Origin: Pseudomonadales bacterium
Lineage (GTDB): Bacteria > Pseudomonadota > Gammaproteobacteria > Pseudomonadales > Azotimanducaceae
Direction: 5' to 3'
DNA: 64,000 nucleotides
NCBI GenBank assembly: GCA_023300545.1
Contig: JALZVT010000007.1
Coordinates: 1-64,000, forward strand
The notes beneath the pieces are model-generated. The model made no database searches. It was not told the DNA's origin and was given only the letters and a program-made list of their open reading frames with translations. The position numbers and the translations under genes were made by a program. The first letter of the stretch is position 1. Each line of letters starts with the position of its first letter. Below, piece after piece: positions 55,362 through 64,000 of this stretch.

Positions 55362-56548
55362 TGGCGCTGAAACTTGGGTTGGTTGCTGGCGAACCCTCCG
55401 GTGATCGCCTTGGCGCCGGGTTGGTACAGGCGTTGCAAGCTCACACAGGGGTTGCTCTTTTTGGTGTCGGTGGAGAGCAATTGCGTGAGTTAGGGCTTAA
55501 CTCGCTGATCGACCTTGATGAGCTGTCGATGCACGGCTTTGCCGAACCACTTCAGAGGTTGCCGTTTCTCTGGTCGACTCTGAAACGTATTGAAGAGCAA
55601 ATGCTTGACGAGCGTGTGGATGTTTTTGTGGGCGTCGACTTCAACGTGTTTAACCTGTTGCTCGAAGCCCGTCTGAAACGTCGCGGAGTGCCGGTGGTTC
55701 ATTATGTCTCGCCCTCTGTCTATGCGTGGCGTCGTGGTCGAACGCGGCGTGTGGCGCGTAGTTGCGATCTGCTATTAACCCTGTTTCCGTTCGAACCGCC
55801 GTTGTATAACGACGCGCCGGTACGGGCGGTCTTTGTCGGGCACCCGCTTGCGGATGATATCCCGCTGATGGCGTCAGCTGATGCGGCTAGCCAACGTCGT
55901 ACACAGGCGCTGGCGAACTTGGGCCTGACCGGTGAGTTTGCGGTCGACGGGCCTGTTATCACGCTAATGCCTGGCAGTCGTATCAGCGAAGTTCAGCAAA
56001 TGCTTATGCCATTTTTGCAAACTGCCGTACTGGTTGCTGAGCAAAACCCGCAAGCGAGCTTTGTGTTGCCCTGTGCGACCGATGCGATTCAAGCACTGGT
56101 TGAAAAGAGTGCCGAAGAAGGCCTCTTTTCTTCTCTGCCGCTAACGTTGATACGCGGACAAGCACGGGATGCACTCTGTGTCAGCGATGCCGCGTTGATC
56201 AAGTCAGGTACGAGCACGCTCGAAGCCATGTTGGTCGGGGTGCCAATGGTGGTTGCCTACCGCCTGCCTGCTGTTACCTATCAGATAGTCAGGCAGCTGT
56301 TGCGCACTGATTTTGTGGCGCTGCCTAATATTCTTGCCGGCGAGGCGCTGGTGCCGGAGTTACTGCAACAGGCGATGCAGCCAGCAGCGCTTGCGCAAGC
56401 CATGGCGAACGCTTTAAGGCAGGACACCAGCGCGGTTGTTAAAGCTAGATTTATTGAGATTCATGAGTCCCTACGCTGCGATGCCAGTGCTACCGCCGCT
56501 CGAGAAGTTGTGAGTTTGGCCTGCAGCCGCAGTGGTTTTGTCCCTTAG
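55361..56548 (+). CDS. lpxB: Lipid-A-disaccharide synthase
   Basis: It joins UDP-diacylglucosamine and lipid X to form the lipid A disaccharide. The 395 residues (E. coli 382) begin with the motif LVAGEPSGDRLGAGL and contain HYVSPSVYAWRRGR, LPGSRISEV-like residues (LMPGSRISEVQQM) and the nucleotide-binding end KSGTSTLEAMLVGVPMVVAYR. It looks fully functional, which contrasts with the short gene upstream. Its ATG overlaps that gene's stop. Confidence 0.95.
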   Translation: MALKLGLVAGEPSGDRLGAGLVQALQAHTGVALFGVGGEQLRELGLNSLIDLDELSMHGFAEPLQRLPFLWSTLKRIEEQMLDERVDVFVGVDFNVFNLLLEARLKRRGVPVVHYVSPSVYAWRRGRTRRVARSCDLLLTLFPFEPPLYNDAPVRAVFVGHPLADDIPLMASADAASQRRTQALANLGLTGEFAVDGPVITLMPGSRISEVQQMLMPFLQTAVLVAEQNPQASFVLPCATDAIQALVEKSAEEGLFSSLPLTLIRGQARDALCVSDAALIKSGTSTLEAMLVGVPMVVAYRLPAVTYQIVRQLLRTDFVALPNILAGEALVPELLQQAMQPAALAQAMANALRQDTSAVVKARFIEIHESLRCDASATAAREVVSLACSRSGFVP

Positions 56549-56560
56549 TCGGTTGAATCA

Positions 56561-57175
56561 ATGACCCAGATGAACACACAACAGCTTGTTACCCAATTGA
56601 TCAGTGTCGCTGGCGTCGATGAGGTTGGGCGTGGCCCTCTTGCGGGCCCGGTGACAGCAGCGGCGGTTATTCTTGATCCGGCACGCCCTGTGATTGGTTT
56701 GCGGGATTCGAAGCGCCTCACCGAGCGCGCCCGTGATCGACTGGCCATCGAGATTCAGGAATCGGCGATCGCGTTCAGCATTGCCCACGCAAGTGTCGCT
56801 GAGATCGATGAGTTGAATATTCTGCATGCATCGATGCTGGCGATGCAGCGCGCTGTTGAAACCCTGTCAGCTCAACCTCAGCTCGCATTGATTGATGGCA
56901 ACCGCGCGCCCAGTGTGGTGTGCGCAACTCAGACCATTATTAAAGGGGACGATAAGGTCGCTGCCATTAGCGCTGCTTCGGTGCTGGCTAAGGTGACCCG
57001 TGATGCTCTGATGGTCGAACTGGCCCAGGAATGGCCTGGATACGGCTTTGAGCAACACAAGGGCTACGGAACGGCACTGCATCGGCGTAAACTCACCGAA
57101 CTGGGAGTGACGCCAGCCCACCGACGGAGCTTTGCGCCAGTAAGAGCGGTCATACAGGCTTCTCCCACAGGTTAA
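56561..57175 (+). CDS. rnhB: Ribonuclease HII
   Basis: It degrades the RNA strand of RNA-DNA hybrids and removes single ribonucleotides. The 204 residues carry the [14 protein letters not shown] motif with the catalytic Asp-Glu pair, the later Asp in ALIDGN, and the [12 protein letters not shown] segment. It lies 12 bp after lpxB, the usual lpxB-rnhB-dnaE order. Confidence 0.95.
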   Translation: MTQMNTQQLVTQLISVAGVDEVGRGPLAGPVTAAAVILDPARPVIGLRDSKRLTERARDRLAIEIQESAIAFSIAHASVAEIDELNILHASMLAMQRAVETLSAQPQLALIDGNRAPSVVCATQTIIKGDDKVAAISAASVLAKVTRDALMVELAQEWPGYGFEQHKGYGTALHRRKLTELGVTPAHRRSFAPVRAVIQASPTG

Positions 57176-57204
57176 CAAAACCGTAATTCGAGGGTTTACA
57201 CACG

Positions 57205-60200
57205 ATGGCTGCGGCTGCTGAAGTTACCGACATTGCTGAGTTTTCTGGCAGAGCCGCTACCGACTTTGTACACCTGCGTGTGCACTCGGAATATTCACTG
57301 ATCGATGGGCTGATTAAACCAAAGGCCTTGGCAAAGCTTGCGGCCGCTGCAGATATGCCCGCAGTGGCGATCACCGATAGGGGTAATTTTTTTGGCCTCA
57401 TCAAATTTTATGATGCGGCTCGTGCTGCCGGGATAAAGCCGCTGGTTGGCGCTGAGCTTTGCTACCGTCACGGCGATAACCTTTTCTTTACCACGCTGAT
57501 TGCCTGTAACAACGCAGGCTATCTAACCCTTAAGCAACTCACCAGCGAGCTGTATGTGGGCGCTGACGAACGAGGTGTGGTTGAGCGCGACAAACTCTTC
57601 GCCAACGCCGCCGGACTTATCTGCCTGTCTGGTGCGGACACCGGTGATATCGGCAGTGCGCTCTTGGGTGGTGATACTGCGCTTGCCAGGGAGCACGCGG
57701 CAGCCTGGCGTGGTGCGTTTGGCGACCGGTTTTATCTTGAGTTGCAGCGCCTGGGTCGGCCCGGAGAAGAAGACTATATTGACGCGGCGGTAAACCTCGC
57801 CGCAGAAATTGGTTTGCCGGTTGTTGCGACCAATCCGGTGTGTTTTGCAAAAGCAGATGATTTTGAAGCCCACGAGACGCGTGTCTGTATTCAGCAGGGA
57901 CGTGCGCTGAATGATCCACGACGCGAACGCACTCATACCAACTCGCAGTACCTGAAAACGTCGGCAGAAATGGCGGAGCTATTTGCCGATCTGCCCAGCG
58001 CCCTTGCAAACACGGTTGAAATTGCTCGCCGCTGCAACCTGGAAATTGGGCTTGGGAAATACTACTTGCCTAACTACCCCGTCCCAGAAGGTATGGAGCT
58101 TGATGGTTTTCTAGAGCAGTGTGTGCAAGAAGGTCTCGACAAACGAATGGTGGTTGTGCGTGAGCGCGAGTCCGGTTTTCAAGGCGAAAACGCCGCTGAG
58201 TTTGAAGCTCAGTACGCCGATCGTATGAGCTTTGAGCTCAACGTGATCAACCAGATGGGCTTCCCTGGCTATTTTCTGATTGTGATGGAATTTATCCAAT
58301 GGGCGAAAGAGAACAAGATTCCCGTTGGCCCTGGCCGTGGTTCAGGTGCGGGGTCGTTGGTGGCCTGGGCACTTGGCATCACCGATCTCGACCCTATCGC
58401 TGGCAAGTTGCTGTTCGAGCGCTTTCTGAATCCTGAGCGGGTCTCAATGCCTGACTTTGACGTCGACTTCTGCATGGAAGGGCGTGACAAGGTAATCGCC
58501 CACGTGAGCGATCTATACGGCAAAGACGCGGTGAGTCAGATCGCAACCTTTGGCACGATGGCCGCCAAGGCGGTGGTGCGGGATGTGGCTCGAGTACAAG
58601 GCAAGCCTTACGGTATGGCCGACAAGCTGTCGAAGCTGATTCCGTTTGAAGTCGGCATGACGCTCACTAAAGCTCATGAGCAGTCGGATGAACTGCGTGA
58701 ATTCATTGCTGAAAGCGAAGAAGTCAGTGAGATCATGGACATGGCGTACAGGCTGGAAGGCATTGTACGTAACGTGGGTAAGCACGCGGGTGGCGTGGTC
58801 ATTGCTCCAACGCAGCTGACCGAGTTTACGCCGCTCTACGTTGACGACAGCAGTTCCGGTCTGGTGAGTCAGTTTGACAAGGACGACGTGGAAAGCGCCG
58901 GCCTGGTGAAATTTGACTTTCTGGGCCTTAAAACGCTGACGGTAATCGACTGGGCAGTCGATCTGATTAACTCTGCGCGCGACCAAGATCTGCCGCCGCT
59001 TGCCATCGAAGACATTCCGCTCGACAACCGCGATACCTTTCAGCTGTTGCGCAACGCTGAAACAACGGCAGTGTTTCAGCTTGAATCCCGCGGCATGAAA
59101 GATTTGATTCGCAAATTATTGCCGGATCAGATGAATGACATTATCGCACTGGTGGCGATTTACCGGCCGGGCCCAATGCAGACCGGCGCCGACCAGGATT
59201 ACATTAATCGTAAGCACAAGTACGAGCCCATTGTGTATGTGCACGACTCGTTAGAAGAGGTGCTGGAAGAAACCTACGGTGTTGTTCTTTATCAGGAACA
59301 GGTGATGCAAATCGCCCAGGTGCTGGCTGGCTTTAGTTTGGGTCAAGCCGACCTGCTGCGGCGCGCTATGGGTAAGAAAAAACCCGAAGAAATGGCGCGA
59401 GTGCGCAAGCAGTTTCTGGAGGGCACCCTTGAGCGCAAGGTCGACGAGAAGCTGTCGAATGAAATATTCGACCTTATGGAGAAATTTGCCGGCTACGCTT
59501 TCAATAAATCACACTCTGCAGCCTATGCGCTGGTGTCGTATCAAACCGCCTGGTTGAAGGCGAATCACCCCGCTGAGTTTATGGCTGCAACCCTTTCAGC
59601 CGATATGCAGAACACCGACAAGGTGGTGACGCTGATCGATGAAATTCGCCGCATGAAGGTTCGCTTTCTGCCGCCATCGGTCAATCGCGGCGACTACCGG
59701 TTTTCGGTGGTCGATGGCCAGGTTATTTATGGTCTTGGTGCCATTAAGGGGGTGGGGCAGGGACCAGTTGAAGGCATCGTTGAGGCCCGTGAAGCCGGTG
59801 CAGAGTTTGCAGACCTGAATGATTTTTGTCGCCGGGTCGATAGCAAGAAAGCCAACAAAAGAGTCCTTGAGGCGTTGGTTAAATCTGGCGCCATGGATTG
59901 TTTTTCTTTGCCGGGTGAAGACCTCGATGAGGTGCGTGCGCGGTTGCTGTCCGAGGTGCCGGAAGCGGTGAAGGGCGCAGATCAGGTATTGCGTAATCTC
60001 GATGCCGGGATGATCGATATGTTTGGCGAAGTGGCGCCAGCGCCGCCACGTGTGCAAGTGACCAAGCTGACCAAGCGCGAACGCTTGGAAGGCGAGCGCG
60101 ATACGCTTGGGTTGTACCTGACCGGACATCCCATTGAAGACTATCTGCCAGAGCTCAAGCATTTTTGCCCCAAGCGAATCAAGAATTTGTCGGTAGGACG

Positions 60201-60711
60201 CGGTAAGCAACTTATGGCGGGTCTTGTGGTGGGCCTGCGGACCATGCAAGGGCGACGCGGCATGATGGGTTTTGCATCTCTGGATGATCAGTCTGGACGC
60301 CTCGAGATTTCGCTGTTCTCAGACGTCTTTGATGCCAACAAGCACAAAATTCAAAAAGACGCGCTGGTGGTTATTCAGGGTGACATCCAGGGTGATGAAT
60401 ATTCTGGTGAGCTGAAGGTGAAGGTGTCGGATGTGTTCACCATCGAAGAAGCACGTGTTCGTTTTGCGCGTTGTATTGAGCTTAAGTTGCAAGACGGCGA
60501 AGAAACCTTGGCAGGCGAGTTGAAAAATTTGCTTGCTCCGCATCGTGATGTTCAGGCCAGTTGTGTGCTGCCCGTGCGGGTCAATCTGCGTGGCGCCACT
60601 GCAAGAGCAGAACTTGAACTGCCACCAGAGTGGTCATTGCGACCCTCAGATGAGCTGCTGCAAACGTTGCGCGCAGAGCTGGGCAATGATCGGGTTAGCT
60701 ATTGTTACTAA
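57205..60711 (+). CDS. dnaE: DNA polymerase III alpha subunit
   Basis: It is the replicative polymerase. The 1168 residues (E. coli 1160) begin with a PHP domain (FVHLRVHSEYSLIDG) after about 20 extra residues. The polymerase palm has VPDFDVDF-type carboxylates at Asp417, Asp419 and Asp421 and a third in KFDFLGLKTL (Asp571). An OB-fold domain and a C-terminal tau-binding tail follow. In relatives accA comes next; here tilS starts inside its last codons. Confidence 0.97.
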   Translation: MAAAAEVTDIAEFSGRAATDFVHLRVHSEYSLIDGLIKPKALAKLAAAADMPAVAITDRGNFFGLIKFYDAARAAGIKPLVGAELCYRHGDNLFFTTLIACNNAGYLTLKQLTSELYVGADERGVVERDKLFANAAGLICLSGADTGDIGSALLGGDTALAREHAAAWRGAFGDRFYLELQRLGRPGEEDYIDAAVNLAAEIGLPVVATNPVCFAKADDFEAHETRVCIQQGRALNDPRRERTHTNSQYLKTSAEMAELFADLPSALANTVEIARRCNLEIGLGKYYLPNYPVPEGMELDGFLEQCVQEGLDKRMVVVRERESGFQGENAAEFEAQYADRMSFELNVINQMGFPGYFLIVMEFIQWAKENKIPVGPGRGSGAGSLVAWALGITDLDPIAGKLLFERFLNPERVSMPDFDVDFCMEGRDKVIAHVSDLYGKDAVSQIATFGTMAAKAVVRDVARVQGKPYGMADKLSKLIPFEVGMTLTKAHEQSDELREFIAESEEVSEIMDMAYRLEGIVRNVGKHAGGVVIAPTQLTEFTPLYVDDSSSGLVSQFDKDDVESAGLVKFDFLGLKTLTVIDWAVDLINSARDQDLPPLAIEDIPLDNRDTFQLLRNAETTAVFQLESRGMKDLIRKLLPDQMNDIIALVAIYRPGPMQTGADQDYINRKHKYEPIVYVHDSLEEVLEETYGVVLYQEQVMQIAQVLAGFSLGQADLLRRAMGKKKPEEMARVRKQFLEGTLERKVDEKLSNEIFDLMEKFAGYAFNKSHSAAYALVSYQTAWLKANHPAEFMAATLSADMQNTDKVVTLIDEIRRMKVRFLPPSVNRGDYRFSVVDGQVIYGLGAIKGVGQGPVEGIVEAREAGAEFADLNDFCRRVDSKKANKRVLEALVKSGAMDCFSLPGEDLDEVRARLLSEVPEAVKGADQVLRNLDAGMIDMFGEVAPAPPRVQVTKLTKRERLEGERDTLGLYLTGHPIEDYLPELKHFCPKRIKNLSVGRGKQLMAGLVVGLRTMQGRRGMMGFASLDDQSGRLEISLFSDVFDANKHKIQKDALVVIQGDIQGDEYSGELKVKVSDVFTIEEARVRFARCIELKLQDGEETLAGELKNLLAPHRDVQASCVLPVRVNLRGATARAELELPPEWSLRPSDELLQTLRAELGNDRVSYCY

Positions 60712-62134
60712 GGTGCCAGGTGGTCTGGCCGAAACGGGCTGGGAGACGTTGCTTAGGGCCTGTCTTGGCGAACGCACGGCACTTGAGGGCTGTCCTCGTA
60801 TTTGGGTGGCGTTGAGTGGCGGTGCAGACTCAACGGCGCTATTGCTGGCACTGCTGAAGGCAGACCTGTCGATACCAATCAGCGTTAGCCACATCGACCA
60901 CGGTGTGCAAACCGACGCTAAGCGCTGGGCCGACCATTGCGTAGAGATATGCGAGCGACTGGGCGTGCCGCTGTTGGTGCATCGACTGACGCCGCCGGCA
61001 GATGGGCGTTTTCCGGCCGGTTTCGAGGCCTGGGCACGATCTGAGCGCTATGCCTGCTGGCAGCAATTGCTGGGGCGGGGCGAGCTGCTGTTGTGTGCAC
61101 ATCACGCAGATGATCAGACAGAAACCATTGCCCTGCGACTGCTGCAAGGCCGTTTGCCGTTGCCCATGCCAAAACGCCGCCGGTTGGGGGCAGGGACCCT
61201 GTTGCGGCCGCTGCTGGCGCTACCCCGTGCGGCGCTGCGGCAAGCGCTCGAAGGTCTCGGACAGGGTTGGCTCGAAGACCCCTCTAATCAAGACCCACAG
61301 TTTTTGCGTAATTCCGTACGAGCGCTGTTGCCGCAGCTGGCAGTCGACGGCAACTGGACTGCTGCACTGCAGCGCTGTGGAGATCTCGTGGGGCGGCAGC
61401 AGCGGGCGCTAAAGGCTGAACTGGGTGTGTCTGATTCAGACGCCGCGGGCGAACTGGGTCGGATAGCGCTGACGGCAATTCCTGGTGCGGTGGCGCTCCA
61501 GGGTGTGCTGGCTGCGTTCGGCGCCGGTCCGGTATCTCGCCGACAGGCCGCGGATGCGTTGCTCAGGCTGCATGAGCAAGCCGCTGCGGGCGAGACCGGC
61601 GGTACTCCTCGCGGTGGTATTCGTATTGGCGGCGTAGGAACCAGTCGCGTTCGATCGGTCGGGCCGGCGGGTCGGACCGCCCCGTCTCTTTCGTCCTATC
61701 CGCCTCAACAGACGAAGGAGCTGCGCTTGTTTGTGGCGGCACGCGAGATGGTGATCTGGCGAGAGCCTGTGTTTGCGGCCACCGCGCTTGCGGGCCTGGA
61801 TTTGGCGCCGCTGGTCTTGCCGCACGGCAGTTTGATGGTGGAATGTGCAGACGACGGGGTCGAATCGACGGTTACTGAAGAACCCTGGATGGTGCGTGCG
61901 TTGACGGCTGCCGATCGTTTGCTGCTCAACGGCCGCCAGCAGCCGGTGAAAGAACTGTTGCGGGCAAGCGGGGTGCCGCGGTGGGCCCGCAGCAGCTATC
62001 CAGTAGTGGTGGCAGGCGAGGTCATTCTGGCGGTGCCTGCGGGGGGGCGATTGGTCGTTAACGGCTGGTTGCACGACTCTCTGGCGCCCGGCGCCCTGAC
62101 CCGGTTGGGCTGGCGCGCAAATTTGCCGAGTTAA
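60686..62134 (+). CDS. tilS: tRNA(Ile)-lysidine synthase
   Basis: It converts C34 to lysidine in tRNA-Ile so that AUA is read correctly. ATG 60686, overlapping dnaE by 26 bp, gives 482 residues; GTG 60713 is an alternative. The PP-loop SGGADS is at 44-49. HIDHGVQ, HADDQTET and DPSNQDPQFLRNSVR are further family motifs. A low-complexity Gly/Arg stretch near residues 305-335 accounts for some of the extra length over E. coli (432). Confidence 0.92.
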   Translation: MIGLAIVTKVPGGLAETGWETLLRACLGERTALEGCPRIWVALSGGADSTALLLALLKADLSIPISVSHIDHGVQTDAKRWADHCVEICERLGVPLLVHRLTPPADGRFPAGFEAWARSERYACWQQLLGRGELLLCAHHADDQTETIALRLLQGRLPLPMPKRRRLGAGTLLRPLLALPRAALRQALEGLGQGWLEDPSNQDPQFLRNSVRALLPQLAVDGNWTAALQRCGDLVGRQQRALKAELGVSDSDAAGELGRIALTAIPGAVALQGVLAAFGAGPVSRRQAADALLRLHEQAAAGETGGTPRGGIRIGGVGTSRVRSVGPAGRTAPSLSSYPPQQTKELRLFVAAREMVIWREPVFAATALAGLDLAPLVLPHGSLMVECADDGVESTVTEEPWMVRALTAADRLLLNGRQQPVKELLRASGVPRWARSSYPVVVAGEVILAVPAGGRLVVNGWLHDSLAPGALTRLGWRANLPS

Positions 62135-62196
62135 TTGCGCGGTTCTGATTGAGCCGGCGGGGCCCTTTTGCTATCTTGCGCTCCCATCTTGTTTGA

Positions 62197-63912
<1,716 letters not shown>

Positions 63913-63920
63913 AGTGTGGG

Positions 63921-63944
63921 GATGCGTGATTAAACATACGCATC
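63921..63944 (+). terminator. Weak hairpin after pyrG
   Basis: GATGCGT and ACGCATC form a perfect 7-bp stem with a 10-base loop, 9 bp after the pyrG stop. No T-run follows, so it is a possible terminator only. The remaining 56 bases of the window hold nothing recognisable. Confidence 0.3.
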
Positions 63945-64000
63945 GGTTACAACTATCTGGGGTCTAACGGGGCGTAATCTTGCGATCATGGCGTCTGGCA

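Noticed and set aside
60533-60685. Longer tilS start inside dnaE
   Set aside because: The extra 51 residues are Cys-rich out-of-frame translation of conserved dnaE and match no TilS N terminus.

Overview
The window is a contiguous stretch of core genome from a gammaproteobacterium. The evidence is gene order: nadB-rpoE-rseA-rseB-rseC-mucD-lepA-lepB-DUF4845-rnc-era-recO-acpS, and map-glnD-dapC-dapD-dapE beside rpsB-tsf-pyrH-frr-uppS-cdsA-rseP-bamA-skp-lpxD-fabZ-(lpxA)-lpxB-rnhB-dnaE-tilS-pyrG. Both runs match blocks known from Pseudomonas and relatives. Base composition looks even, and I see no tRNA, rRNA, insertion sequence, prophage or CRISPR array. I cannot place the organism below class level.

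Layout. 1-4.5 kb: end of recJ, prfB with its programmed frameshift, lysS, ung. 4.5-7.4 kb: three genes for the later steps of valine catabolism (crotonase, 3-hydroxyisobutyryl-CoA hydrolase, 3-hydroxyisobutyrate dehydrogenase). 7.4-10.6 kb: ygfZ, sdhE, a ygfX-like gene and nadB. 10.7-15.4 kb: sigma-E, its regulators and the periplasmic protease MucD. 15.6-25.8 kb: lepA, lepB, rnc, era, recO, acpS, rlmD, relA, adk. 26 kb: a histone-H1-like Lys/Ala/Arg-rich protein. 26.7-32.3 kb: moeA, tsaB, rsmJ, plsB. 32.4-43.5 kb (minus strand): map, glnD, dapC, dapD, dapE, then three type II secretion genes (gspN, gspC, gspD). 43.6-64 kb (plus strand): translation factors, UMP kinase, isoprenoid and phospholipid enzymes, outer-membrane biogenesis, lipid A genes, dnaE, tilS, pyrG.

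How the genes work together. Sigma-E, RseA, RseB, MucD and RseP form most of an envelope-stress circuit (no degS is seen here). BamA, Skp, LpxD, FabZ and LpxB are the kind of targets that circuit controls elsewhere. PlsB, CdsA, UppS, LepB and the Gsp proteins are further envelope functions.

What stands out. No obviously new system is present. The most unusual point is that the gene in the lpxA position encodes only 135 residues: it has the ends of a left-handed beta-helix but no catalytic core and no C-terminal domain, while lpxD and lpxB are intact. Other points are a fabZ with no standard start codon at the expected place; a CTP synthase with His instead of Gln in the class I glutaminase signature; dxr, accA and pdxJ missing from positions they usually hold; a long Ala/Pro-rich tail on ribosomal protein S2; two near-identical dispersed hairpins; and a gspNCD cluster joined by overlapping codons to dapE.
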